A DNA stretch of 64,000 nt from Bradyrhizobium sp. BRP22 (GCF_020194175.1 NZ_JADYVX010000020.1:1-64000), one strand, 5' to 3'; positions 27,953 to 36,528 are shown, numbered from the stretch's first letter. Notes: generated by a model from the sequence alone, not told the origin. Program-made: numbers and translations.

Positions 27953-28885
27953 TCAGCCGGCCTCGGCCGTCGCCAATGGCGGCAGGTTTTCGCATCTGCG
28001 CGTGAGGTCGATGAGCTGGCGCAGGCCGGGCGGCGGTTGCCGGCGGCTCGGATAGTAGATCGTGAAGGGCGGGCCGTCCGAGGCCCATTCCGGCAGCAGG
28101 ATTTCCAGCGCACCGGATGCGACTTCGGCTTCGACCCGCCGTTCCAAACAATAGACAAATCCGACACCGCGTAACGCCATGTCGACCGCATGCTCGGTCT
28201 CGTTGGCGCATACGGGCCCTCGGACATCGAGCCGGATCATGGAATCGCCATTGCCCAGTTCCCACGGGAAGTTGCGGTTGTCGCCGACACGCATCTCGAC
28301 GCACGGAAGCTGCAGCAGATCGCCGGGAGCATCCGGACGGCCAGCCCGCGCGATCAGTTCGGGCGAGCCGACCACGACCCACTTCAGCGGTTTCGTCAGG
28401 GCGATTCCCACCATGTCCAGCGGCACGCGATCACCGTAGCGGATGCCGGCGTCAAAACCTTCCGCGATGATCTCGACCAGGCGGTCCTCGACGATCACGT
28501 CGAGGTGCATGCCTGGAAACTCCTTGCAGTAGCGCGGCAGCACCGGACCGAGAACGAGGCGCGCGGCGTCGCGAAGAACGTTGAGACGAAGCCGCCCCAC
28601 CGGGACACGCCGATGGTTCTCCAGCGCGCTCAAGCCATCGCGGATGGTGCGAAATCCGGTCTCCAATTCGGCGGCGAGCGCGGCGCCGGCGTCGGTCGGC
28701 CGGATGGAGCGGCTGGAGCGATGCAGCAGCCTCACGCCCAGATCGGACTCCAGCTTGCGCAGCCGATGACTCAAGGCGGACGCACTCACGCCGAGCTCGA
28801 TGCCCGCTTTGGCGAGGCTGCCACGGCGGACGATCGTCAGGAACACGTTCAAGTCCGCCAGCATGTTCCGGTCGAGCGGTTTCAT
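27953..28885 (-). CDS. LysR-family transcriptional regulator
   Basis: A 310-residue regulator. The winged helix-turn-helix at residues 1-62 reads DLNVFLTIVRRGSLAKAGIE then LGVSASALSHRLRKLESDLG, and a substrate-binding domain follows (about 90-300). GAGGGG lies six bases before ATG 28885, so the longer frame upstream is rejected. It is divergent from a Tat-exported aldo/keto reductase with a perfect palindrome GTTGAG-CTGTA-CTCAAC between them, so it very likely controls that gene and itself. The inducer is unknown. Confidence 0.93.
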   Translation of the reverse strand: MKPLDRNMLADLNVFLTIVRRGSLAKAGIELGVSASALSHRLRKLESDLGVRLLHRSSRSIRPTDAGAALAAELETGFRTIRDGLSALENHRRVPVGRLRLNVLRDAARLVLGPVLPRYCKEFPGMHLDVIVEDRLVEIIAEGFDAGIRYGDRVPLDMVGIALTKPLKWVVVGSPELIARAGRPDAPGDLLQLPCVEMRVGDNRNFPWELGNGDSMIRLDVRGPVCANETEHAVDMALRGVGFVYCLERRVEAEVASGALEILLPEWASDGPPFTIYYPSRRQPPPGLRQLIDLTRRCENLPPLATAEAG

Positions 28886-28905
28886 GAACGGCCCCTCAAG
28901 GCGTC

Positions 28906-28922
28906 GTTGAGCTGTACTCAAC
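28906..28922. promoter_or_regulatory. Probable LysR operator
   Basis: The perfect inverted repeat GTTGAGCTGTACTCAAC (six-base arms, five-base spacer) contains a T-N11-A motif typical of LysR sites. It lies 20-37 bases before the LysR start, between the two divergent genes. Confidence 0.6.
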
Positions 28923-29041
28923 GAACCTACCCTGGTGACCGCCGTTTTACGACCCATACTCAAGCTCAGCGAAGTCCGGCGTCGGACGCGGGTGCAATCC
29001 GGCCTGATCTCGTCGGGCATCTCAACCGAAGGAGACACGTG

Positions 29042-30178
29042 ATGACGAAACGAACTGGCAGTCGCAGGGATTTCCTCACCGTCGCTGCGGCAGCGGTCGG
29101 GGCGCTTGCGGCACCATCCTTGGTTACAGCCGCCGCCAATAGCAAAGGAGACAATCGCATGGCACAGACAAATCGGGCCACACAACTTTTCAAGCCGCAA
29201 TTCCGCTTCGGGCTCGGCGGCGTCCCGCTTGGCAACGAGTTCAACAAGGTCACGGACGACGATGCCGAGGCGACGCTCGAGGCCGCATGGAGCGCCGGCG
29301 TGCGTTATTTCGACGTGGCGCCCTGGTATGGCTTCGGACTGTCCGAGCGCCGCTTCGGCCATTTCCTGCACAACAAGCCGCGCGGCGATTACGTGCTGTC
29401 GTCCAAGGTCGGCAAGCTGTTCAAGGCCTCGAAGAACAACCGGCATGCGGACATCTTTCCACTGTCGGACTCGCCCAACGACGTCACCTACGACTACACC
29501 GCCGACGGTGTTCGCCGTTCGATCGAGGACAGCCTGCAGCGGCTCGGCGTCGATAGCCTCGACGTGGCATTCGTCCACGACATCTCGCCGGATTTTCCAT
29601 ACTTCCCGACCTCATGGCAGGAGCAGTTCGCGATCGCCGAGCGCGGCGCGTTTCCTGCGCTGTCGCGCATGCGCGAGGAAGGCATCATCAAGGCCTGGGG
29701 CATCGGCGTGAATTGCCCCGAACCGATCCTGCGCGTGATCGACGTTGCCGATCCCGACGTCTGTCTATGCGCTTCGCAGTACTCGCTGATCGACCATGCC
29801 AATGCCGTCAATCAGGTGTTCCCCGCGGTGCGGAAGAAGAATGTGTCGCTGGTGATCGGCTCGGCGCTGAACGCAGGCTTCATCTCCGGCAGTCCGCGCT
29901 ACAATTACGGGCCGAACAACTACAAGATCTCCCCGGCCCATATCGAGAAGCGTGACCGCCTCCGCGCCGCCGCCGCCCGCCACGGCGTCGATCTGCGCAC
30001 GGCGGCGCTGCAGTTCTCATCAGCCCCTGACGTTGTCGTCGCCCTGGTCGTGGGCGCGAGCAGCCACCGGCAGATCCTCGAGGACTACAACTCGATGCAG
30101 GCCAGGATCCCTGCGGAGTTCTGGCAGGAGTTGAAGGAAAGCGGGCTCATCGAACAGGCAGCCGCAACCCCGGCCTGA
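29042..30178 (+). CDS. Tat-exported aldo/keto reductase
   Basis: The 378-residue product has a twin-arginine signal (GSRRDFLTVAAAAVGALAAP, about residues 6-25) followed by an aldo/keto reductase barrel. The catalytic Asp/Tyr pair appears in RYFDVAPWYGFGLSERRFG, the Lys in LSSKVGKLF and the His in VAFVHDISPDF. The barrel resembles fungal-type L-galactose/D-threo-aldose dehydrogenases. AAGGAG seven bases before ATG 29042 fixes the start, although the frame is open far upstream across the lysR gene. Export of an NAD(P)-dependent reductase through Tat implies folding with its cofactor before transport, which is unusual for the family. Confidence 0.88.
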   Translation: MTKRTGSRRDFLTVAAAAVGALAAPSLVTAAANSKGDNRMAQTNRATQLFKPQFRFGLGGVPLGNEFNKVTDDDAEATLEAAWSAGVRYFDVAPWYGFGLSERRFGHFLHNKPRGDYVLSSKVGKLFKASKNNRHADIFPLSDSPNDVTYDYTADGVRRSIEDSLQRLGVDSLDVAFVHDISPDFPYFPTSWQEQFAIAERGAFPALSRMREEGIIKAWGIGVNCPEPILRVIDVADPDVCLCASQYSLIDHANAVNQVFPAVRKKNVSLVIGSALNAGFISGSPRYNYGPNNYKISPAHIEKRDRLRAAAARHGVDLRTAALQFSSAPDVVVALVVGASSHRQILEDYNSMQARIPAEFWQELKESGLIEQAAATPA

Positions 30179-30232
30179 CAGCCGGGGCAATGGCGACGAT
30201 ACTGCGCCGCTGCCTGCGATCAAACTCGGCAT

Positions 30233-30246
30233 TTGACCTGCGTCAA
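30233..30246. promoter_or_regulatory. FixK/FNR-type box before cytochrome b561
   Basis: TTGACCTGCGTCAA fits TTGA-N6-TCAA and is centred about 65 bases before the ATG at 30305, the same spacing as at the other FixK-type promoters here. Confidence 0.65.
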
Positions 30247-30304
30247 TGCCGAGCAGGTGGGTCGAGCGGTAGCTGTGTATCCAGGTTCGCAATGGAGCGC
30301 AGCA

Positions 30305-30823
30305 ATGACGGCGCGGAATCCGCCGCGCGGCTATACGGCTGCGCAGATTCTCCTGCACTGGGTGATCGCCGTATTGGTCGTGTTCCAGCTCATCTTCGGC
30401 GAGGACATTGTTCCGGCATACAGGGCGGTGCGCCGTGGCACCGAGGCTTTACCATCCGATATCCTCAGAGCCGACGTTCACATCTATGTCGGATTCACGA
30501 TTCTGGTCCTGGCCATGGCGCGACTTGCGATCCGTCTGATGCTCGGGGCCCCGCCCGCGCCGGCGGGCGAGAGCGCCGTCCAGAAATGGATCGCCGCCGC
30601 AACCCATTTCATTCTCTACGCAACGATCTTCCTGATGCCGGTGACCGGCGCGCTCGCGTGGTATCTCGGCATTGGCGCGATCGGCAAGATGCATGAGCTT
30701 GCCAAATCGGTCATCATCGCCGCCGTGGTCCTGCATGCGTCCGGCGCGCTGTGGCAGCACTTCGTTGCCAAGACCGACGTCCTCGTCAGGATGCTGCGGC
30801 CTGGTGCCGGGCGGGCGACCTGA
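30305..30823 (+). CDS. Cytochrome b561-type membrane protein
   Basis: A 172-residue diheme b-type cytochrome with four transmembrane helices. Heme-ligating histidines are expected in AAQILLHWVIAVLVVFQLIF, ADVHIYVGFTILVLAMARL, AATHFILYATIFLMPVTGAL and MHELAKSVIIAAVVLHASGA. It likely oxidises quinol or transfers electrons to a periplasmic partner. GGAG lies seven bases before ATG 30305; the longer frame begins inside the FixK box and is rejected. The FixK-type box 65 bases upstream indicates induction at low oxygen. Confidence 0.9.
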   Translation: MTARNPPRGYTAAQILLHWVIAVLVVFQLIFGEDIVPAYRAVRRGTEALPSDILRADVHIYVGFTILVLAMARLAIRLMLGAPPAPAGESAVQKWIAAATHFILYATIFLMPVTGALAWYLGIGAIGKMHELAKSVIIAAVVLHASGALWQHFVAKTDVLVRMLRPGAGRAT

Positions 30824-30959
30824 TTCCCTCAACCAGCGAATTGCACGGGCCGGGCCAGCTTTCTGTCGCCGGCTTTCTGTGTTATGTCGCTGCGGTCAAC
30901 ATTGATTCCGCTGCGGAATTCCCGACGGAATCTGGCTCTTGCCTAGAGGGACAGGCTCC

Positions 30960-32255
30960 GTGGCGCCCATCCAATACATCGTCGAGGGCGGTCATCGGCT
31001 CTCCGGCACGATCGAGCCGTCCGGCAACAAGAATGCGGCGCTGCCGATCATCGCGGCGGCGCTGCTGACCGAGCATCCGGTGACGCTGACGAATGTGCCG
31101 CGGATCCGCGACACCGAGACGCTGGTCGAGCTGGCCCGCTCTGTCGGCGCCTCGGCCGAGTGGACCGAGCGCAACACGCTCGCAATTCATGCCAAGGAGA
31201 TTCGCGCCGCCGATCTCGATCCGGAACTGTGCGCGCGGATCCGCGCCTCGATCCTGCTCGCAGGTCCCCTGCTCGCCCGCTGCGGCGAGGTCGCCTTGCC
31301 GCCGCCCGGCGGTGACGTGATCGGCCGCCGCCGCCTCGACACGCATTTCCTCGCTTTCGAGCAATTAGGGGCCAGCGTCACCGCGACCCACCGCCTTGAG
31401 TTCCGCGCCTCCCGCCTGAAGGGCGCCGACGTGTTCCTCGACGAGCCCAGCGTCACGGCGACCGAGAACGCGCTGGTCGCAGCGGTGGCCGCGCGCGGCA
31501 CCACCTATCTGCGCAACGCCGCCTCCGAACCGCATGTGCAGGATCTCGCGCATTTCCTGGTCGCGCTCGGCGCCAAGATCGAGGGCATCGGCACCAACAC
31601 CATCATCGTGCACGGCCCGGCCACGCTCGGCGGCACCAGCTACGCCATCCAACCCGACCACATCGAGGTCGGCTCGCTGATCGGGCTTGCGGCGGTGACG
31701 CGCTCACCGCTCCGCATCGCGCGCGCCGGCGTCGAGCATCTGCGCTCGATCCGGATGGGTTTCGAGCGGCTCGGCATCGTCTGCGGCGTCGAAGGCGACG
31801 ACCTCGTCGTGCCCTCGGGCCAGACCATGAAGATCCACGACGATTTCGGCGGCCATGTGCCGAAGCTGGAGGACCAGCCGTGGCCGGCCTTCCCGGCCGA
31901 TTTGATGTCGATCGCGATCGTCACCGCGACCCAGTGCGACGGCGTCATCCTGATGTTCGAGAAAATGTTCGAATCGCGGATGTTCTTCGTCGACAAACTG
32001 ATCGCGATGGGCGGGCGCATCGTGCTCTGCGATCCGCATCGCGCCATCGTCGCCGGCCCGAGCCGGCTGCGCGGCGCGCCGATGACCTCTCCCGATATCC
32101 GCGCCGGCATGGCGATGCTGCTCGCGGCGGTCTGCGCCGAGGGCACGTCCACCATCAACAATGCCGACCAGATCGAGCGCGGCTACGAGCGGATTGAAGA
32201 GCGGCTGAACGCGCTCGGCGCCCGGATCAAGCGCGTGCCCGAGCGCGTGCGGTAA
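30960..32255 (+). CDS. murA: UDP-N-acetylglucosamine 1-carboxyvinyltransferase (MurA) with Cys-to-Asp active site
   Basis: The 431-residue enzyme catalyses the first committed step of peptidoglycan synthesis, transferring enolpyruvate from PEP to UDP-GlcNAc. Two inverse alpha/beta domains are recognisable: SGNKNAALPIIAAALLT near residue 20, and PSVTATENALVAAVAARGTT. The active-site loop, normally PGGCxIG, reads PPPGGDVIGRRRL, so Asp119 replaces the cysteine that fosfomycin alkylates. Asp at this position is known in naturally fosfomycin-resistant MurA enzymes and is compatible with catalysis. GTG 30960 is chosen (GAGGGA eight or so bases upstream); a TTG seven codons earlier is less likely. 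It may be a second MurA beside a Cys-type copy elsewhere. Confidence 0.93.
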   Translation: MAPIQYIVEGGHRLSGTIEPSGNKNAALPIIAAALLTEHPVTLTNVPRIRDTETLVELARSVGASAEWTERNTLAIHAKEIRAADLDPELCARIRASILLAGPLLARCGEVALPPPGGDVIGRRRLDTHFLAFEQLGASVTATHRLEFRASRLKGADVFLDEPSVTATENALVAAVAARGTTYLRNAASEPHVQDLAHFLVALGAKIEGIGTNTIIVHGPATLGGTSYAIQPDHIEVGSLIGLAAVTRSPLRIARAGVEHLRSIRMGFERLGIVCGVEGDDLVVPSGQTMKIHDDFGGHVPKLEDQPWPAFPADLMSIAIVTATQCDGVILMFEKMFESRMFFVDKLIAMGGRIVLCDPHRAIVAGPSRLRGAPMTSPDIRAGMAMLLAAVCAEGTSTINNADQIERGYERIEERLNALGARIKRVPERVR

Positions 32256-32315
32256 ATTGGAACAATCGGGCGACCTATCCGTTGCACCGCCACTCTCCCA
32301 CAGGCAGGTGTGGCC

Positions 32316-32666
32316 ATGCGCGTTCGTCTGCCAAGATTTCTTCAGATCACCGGCGGCAGCGACGCCGCCAATCTCACCCTTGCCGCAGCAGCAGTCCTGG
32401 CACTAACGATTTCGCTCTGGCTCGCGCATGGCAACCAGAGCCCGGGCGACGTCGCCGGCATCCCGGTCGTGATCCCGCACCATTCGGTGGTGCTTCTGAC
32501 CAGCGAGCGGGCACATGTCCGCGATCCCAAGGTCGGGCGCATCTCCGATGGCTTCATCGAGTCTCAGGAGCGTGAAATCAGCGCCATGAGGCAATCTGTC
32601 GGCAATTTCGAAACCGGCGCGGTTCCCACCGACGCCAAGGGCCTGCCGCTGCGGCCAGGCAATTAG
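32316..32666 (+). CDS. Membrane-anchored DUF305-like protein
   Basis: About 116 residues with one N-terminal transmembrane helix (about 20-42) and a soluble part with the DUF305 pattern: GIPVVIPHHSVVLLTSERAH then DPKVGRISDGFIESQEREIS. The HH pair and terminal EI-AMR are kept, but the Met-rich helices of the full domain are reduced, and the first half of a normal DUF305 ferritin-like domain is replaced by the anchor. DUF305 proteins are often linked to copper or metal stress. ATG 32316 is preferred over GTG 32310. It follows murA by 60 bases on the same strand. Confidence 0.6.
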   Translation: MRVRLPRFLQITGGSDAANLTLAAAAVLALTISLWLAHGNQSPGDVAGIPVVIPHHSVVLLTSERAHVRDPKVGRISDGFIESQEREISAMRQSVGNFETGAVPTDAKGLPLRPGN

Positions 32667-32682
32667 GGCATATGGGCGAGCC

Positions 32683-32772
32683 CGTAGCCCGGGTGGAGCG
32701 AAGCGCAACCCGGATAGCTGCATCAGCAATTGCGACCGGCCCCGGCACGCTGGCGCTTCACCCCGGGCTACG
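32683..32772. repeat. Palindromic intergenic repeat (GTAGCCCGGG family)
   Basis: Inverted arms CGTAGCCCGGGTG (32683-32695) and CACCCCGGGCTACG (32759-32772) enclose about 60 bases containing GAGCGAAGCGCAACCCGG. This element type is frequent in bradyrhizobial genomes. It sits between the DUF305-like gene and the MATE gene and may fold in the transcript. Confidence 0.75.
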
Positions 32773-32837
32773 GCGCCGCGACCGAATAGCGGCCTTTCTG
32801 CCACCTTTTCGGCTCGCTGCCGTGCTATTCTGGTTCC

Positions 32838-34253
32838 ATGACCTCAACCGAGAACATCGAACGCGCTTCGGTGGCGCAGCGTGTCGCTGTGCGTGCGCCT
32901 CGCCACCATTTGCTCGACGAGCTCGCCGAGACCCTGCGTCTCGCGCTGCCACTGGCGCTGACGCAGCTCGGCCAGATCGCGATGATGACGACCGACCTCG
33001 CCTTCATCGGCCGGCTCGGCGACGAGGCGGTCGCCGCCGCGGCATTGGCGGGAACGGTCTACTTCGTCAGCTTCACCTTCGGCATGGGGCTGATGTCCGC
33101 CGTCGCTCCGCTGGCGGCACAAGCCTTCGGCGCGCGCGATCCGCGCATGGTCCGGCGTTCGCTTCGCGTCGGGCTATGGGCTGCACTGTTGATCACCTTG
33201 CCGCTGATGGTGTTGCCGTTCTGCGGCGAGCAGATCCTGCTCGCACTCGGCCAGTCCGCCACCGCCGCGCAGCTTGCGCAGCAATATCTCTTCGGCCTCG
33301 CCTGGGGCATGCTGCCGGCGCTGTGGTTCATTGCGATCCGCGGCTTCATGAGCGCGGTCAACCGGCCCGAGCCGGTGCTGTGGATCACGCTCGCGGCGAT
33401 ACCGGCCAATGCGCTGCTGGTTTATCTCCTGCTCTATGGCGCTTCATATGGTGCCTGGGAATTGCCGTCGCTCGGGCTGTTTGGGGCCGGCGTTGCCACC
33501 TCGATCGTCAACCTCGGCACCTTCCTCGCCGGCCTGTGGTTCGCCTACCGCCGCCCGCCGTTCCGGAAATATCAGGTGCTCGGCCGCGTCTGGCGCGTCG
33601 ACTGGCCGCTGATGCGGCAACTCGTCATTGTCGGGGCGCCGATCTCGATGTCCTTCCTGCTGGAATACGGCCTGTTCGGCGCCGCCGGGCTGTTGATGGG
33701 TCTGATCTCGACGGCCGCGCTGGCCGCGCATCAGATCGCGCTGCAGATCGCGGCCATCCTGTTCATGGTGCCGTTCGGCATCGGCATGGCGGCGACCGTG
33801 CGGGTCGGCCACGCGGTCGGGCGCGCCGATGCGTCCGCGGTCAAACGCGCGGGGCTCGTTGCAACCGGGCTCGGCATCGCCTTCATGTCGGCCATGACGC
33901 TCTGCGTCATTCTCGGACGATACGCGATCGCCGAAATCTTCCTCGGCGAAGCCGCCGAAGCGACTGCGCAATTGACGGCCTCGCTGCTCCTGGTCGGCTC
34001 GACCTTCTTCATCGCCGACGGCGTGCAGACGGTCGCGGCCGGCGCGCTGCGCGGCATGAACGACACCCGCCTGCCGCTGCTGTTCGCCACGATCAGCTAC
34101 TGGCTGATCGGGTTCACCTCCGCATGCCTGCTCGGATTCATGACCACGCTCGGCGCCGTCGGCATCTGGATCGGACTGTCGGCCGGAACCGCGGCCTATG
34201 CCGTTCTGCTGATCCTGCGCTTCCGCCTGCTGACCGACAGATTGGCGGTGTGA
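32838..34253 (+). CDS. MATE-family multidrug/toxin exporter
   Basis: The 471-residue product has about 12 transmembrane helices in two MatE halves. Each half shows the family pattern: LPLALTQLGQIAMMTTDLAF then IGRLGDEAVAAAALAG near the N-terminus, and LVIVGAPISMSFLLEYGLFG in the second half. It is related to NorM, which exports cationic drugs in exchange for Na+ or H+. Its TGA overlaps the ATG of the DUF2867 gene (ATGA-type coupling). The + strand frame covering this region in another phase (32672-34726) is a shadow except for its last 157 codons. Confidence 0.93.
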   Translation: MTSTENIERASVAQRVAVRAPRHHLLDELAETLRLALPLALTQLGQIAMMTTDLAFIGRLGDEAVAAAALAGTVYFVSFTFGMGLMSAVAPLAAQAFGARDPRMVRRSLRVGLWAALLITLPLMVLPFCGEQILLALGQSATAAQLAQQYLFGLAWGMLPALWFIAIRGFMSAVNRPEPVLWITLAAIPANALLVYLLLYGASYGAWELPSLGLFGAGVATSIVNLGTFLAGLWFAYRRPPFRKYQVLGRVWRVDWPLMRQLVIVGAPISMSFLLEYGLFGAAGLLMGLISTAALAAHQIALQIAAILFMVPFGIGMAATVRVGHAVGRADASAVKRAGLVATGLGIAFMSAMTLCVILGRYAIAEIFLGEAAEATAQLTASLLLVGSTFFIADGVQTVAAGALRGMNDTRLPLLFATISYWLIGFTSACLLGFMTTLGAVGIWIGLSAGTAAYAVLLILRFRLLTDRLAV

Positions 34254-34726
34254 TGAAAGCGCGCGAAGTCACGCCCGATATCGATCCTGGCCCGCTGCTC
34301 GCCGGCGCAGAGTTCATCGACGCCTTTCGTATCGCCGTCGACGGCACCACGCTCGATGCGCGCAAGGCCGCTGAAAAGATGTTTGCGCGACGCCAGCCCT
34401 GGATCGAAGCGCTGTTGCGATTGCGCAATTTGATCGTTGCACCGCTTGGCCTGAAGACATCGGGCGAAGGCGACAAGGCACCCCATGGCATGGTCGGAAT
34501 CTTTCCGGTTCTCAGCGAGACACCGGAGCGGCTGGTAGCGGGATTCGACGACAGCCATCTTGATTTCCGCGTCGTGGTCGATGTCATCGCGCATGCCGGC
34601 GGCCAGGAGGTCACCACCACCACGCTGGTAAGAACGCACAACTGGCTCGGCCGGACCTATCTCGCGATCATCCTGCCCTTTCACCGCCTGGTCGTCGCCG
34701 CAATGCTGCGGCAGGTCGTGCTTTAG
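34253..34726 (+). CDS. DUF2867 family protein
   Basis: The 157-residue product fits DUF2867: an N-terminal GAEFIDAFRIAVDGTTLDAR, a middle FARRQPWIEALLRLRNLIVA, then a beta-rich segment FDDSHLDFRVVVDV and the C-terminal RTHNWLGRTYLAIILPFHRL. No transmembrane segment is obvious. It starts at the A of the MATE gene's stop (overlap of one base), so the two are co-translated. DUF2867 is of unknown function and often occurs as a tail of NAD(P)-binding oxidoreductases; here it is stand-alone. Confidence 0.8.
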   Translation: MKAREVTPDIDPGPLLAGAEFIDAFRIAVDGTTLDARKAAEKMFARRQPWIEALLRLRNLIVAPLGLKTSGEGDKAPHGMVGIFPVLSETPERLVAGFDDSHLDFRVVVDVIAHAGGQEVTTTTLVRTHNWLGRTYLAIILPFHRLVVAAMLRQVVL

Positions 34727-34842
34727 GTTCAAACCGCATCGCGCACCGGGGCGAGTACTTATGACCCCGGGCCGGTGATCAGAGCGCGCAGAAGTCCGCT
34801 GTACCGCTGATAGCGAACCTCACTGGAGGTTCGGAGTTGGCC

Positions 34843-36369
34843 ATGAGCAGACCTCGAGGGCAGTCATATATGCTGATGCGCGCTCTGCGCTATCTGATAT
34901 TCTCACCGCGGGCCCTGCGACCAGCATTGGACGGTCTGGCAATGGAGGTGACCTTGGCTCGCAACCGGGCGAAGAGCCGAACGCGAGATCGCAAGCTTCA
35001 TTCGACCGGCGCGAAGGCGCGCGTTGGTCGAGCTATCAAAAGCCGCGCCGATCTCGAACGGCAGCTTAAAGCATGCAAACGGGAGATCGCTAACGCGCGA
35101 GAGCGCTTGATCGAGGCTACGAAGCAGCAAACTGCCACCTCCGAGATGCTGCGCATCATCTCGGATTCGCCGCTTCAGTCGGTGCTGGAAACGGTGGCCG
35201 AACATGCCGCACGCCTCTGCGACTCGAACAATGCGGAGATCTACCGCCTGGAGAACAACCTACTTCGCTTGGTGGCTTCATACGGGGAGCTTCCGGTGCA
35301 TATTCAAGCCCGTGAGGGATTCCCCTTAAATCGCGACAGGGTGATAGGACGAGCTGTATGTGATCGGCGGTCGGTTCACGTCCACGATCTCGCCGCAGAA
35401 GATAGCGAGTACCCGTCGGGCAGCAGTGACGCAAAACGCCAGGGCCATCGCACCACGCTCGGGACACCGTTGCTGCGCGAGCGAACCCCCATTGGAGGAA
35501 TTCTGTTCCGGCGATGGGAGGTCCGGCCATTCTCCGACAACCAGATCGCGCTGCTCGAGACATTCGCCGATCAGGCGGCGATCGCGATCGAAAACGTGCG
35601 CCTGCTCGAAATCGAGAAGCAACGCACGCTGGCGCTTGCGCACGCCAATCGCGTCGCCACCATGGGCCAACTCGCAGCTTCGATCGCCCATGAAGTGAAG
35701 CAGCCGGTCGCTGCGATGGTGACCAACGCGCAGGCCGGACTGAGCTGGCTGGGCGCTCAGCCGCCAAATCTGGAAAAAGCCCGACAGACATTCGGTTATA
35801 TCGTTAGCGACGGCATGCGGGCCGGCGATGTCGTCGAACGAATCCGGGACATGATCAAAAAAGCGCAACCGAGGAAGGAAATCCTGAACATCAACGATGC
35901 AATCCGCGAGGTCATTGAGCTCGCCCGCGGCGAAACGATGAAGAACGGCATTTCGGTGCACACGGATATGGAAGAAGGCGCACAACCGTTGGTAGGCGAT
36001 CGGGTGCAACTCCAACAAGTGATGCTGAATCTCGTGATGAATGCAGTCGAAGCTATGAACACTACTGGCGAGGGCGCGAGAGAGTTGCTTATCAGTACCC
36101 GGAAAACGGAATCCGACGTGATTCTCGTCGCGGTGCGAGATTCGGGACCAGGACTGACACTGGAGACTCTCGATCACCTTTTCGACGCCTTCTACACGAC
36201 CAAGCCTGGCGGTCTTGGATTGGGGCTGTCGATTTGTCGCTCGATCATCGAAGCGCATGGGGGCCGATTGTCGGCGAAGGCCAATGTGCCTCGCGGCGCG
36301 ATTTTTGAGTTCAGCCTTCCCGCCGGCCCAGACATCGCCAAGCAACCAGCTGTCGTGAGCGCTACCTGA
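34843..36369 (+). CDS. Soluble GAF-domain sensor histidine kinase (orphan)
   Basis: The 508-residue kinase has a basic N-terminus, a coiled coil (about 65-95), a GAF domain (about 105-250: LETVAEHAARLCDSNNAEIY, GTPLLRERTPIGGILFRRWE), a HisKA domain with phospho-acceptor His283 in AASIAHEVKQPVAAM, and a HATPase domain with N-box VMNAVEAMN, DSGPGLT and GLGLGLSICRSIIEAHGGRL. No membrane segment, so it senses a cytoplasmic signal. ATG 34843 has GGAG six bases upstream. The catalytic core resembles FixL-class kinases. No response regulator is adjacent, so its partner is unknown; FixJ, whose own kinase is broken, is a candidate. Confidence 0.9.
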   Translation: MSRPRGQSYMLMRALRYLIFSPRALRPALDGLAMEVTLARNRAKSRTRDRKLHSTGAKARVGRAIKSRADLERQLKACKREIANARERLIEATKQQTATSEMLRIISDSPLQSVLETVAEHAARLCDSNNAEIYRLENNLLRLVASYGELPVHIQAREGFPLNRDRVIGRAVCDRRSVHVHDLAAEDSEYPSGSSDAKRQGHRTTLGTPLLRERTPIGGILFRRWEVRPFSDNQIALLETFADQAAIAIENVRLLEIEKQRTLALAHANRVATMGQLAASIAHEVKQPVAAMVTNAQAGLSWLGAQPPNLEKARQTFGYIVSDGMRAGDVVERIRDMIKKAQPRKEILNINDAIREVIELARGETMKNGISVHTDMEEGAQPLVGDRVQLQQVMLNLVMNAVEAMNTTGEGARELLISTRKTESDVILVAVRDSGPGLTLETLDHLFDAFYTTKPGGLGLGLSICRSIIEAHGGRLSAKANVPRGAIFEFSLPAGPDIAKQPAVVSAT

Positions 36370-36528
36370 TCCCTGTGCGGTGATGACTATCCGCCAAAGA
36401 TTGGCTGTCCAAACTAGCTCGGACAGCCAACTCGTTGGTTAGGCAGCTTTGGGTCACAACAACCGCTGGAGGAAAGACAGTTGAGAGCGCATACTCTTTC
36501 GCTGACGAGATCTCGTCTGAACAGATCT

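Noticed and set aside
28190..29041. Extension of the aldo/keto reductase frame upstream
   Set aside because: It is antisense to lysR; a ribosome site and Tat signal mark the start at 29042.
32672..34252. + strand frame in another phase of the MATE gene
   Set aside because: Only its last 157 codons (DUF2867) are real; the rest is an Arg-rich shadow.
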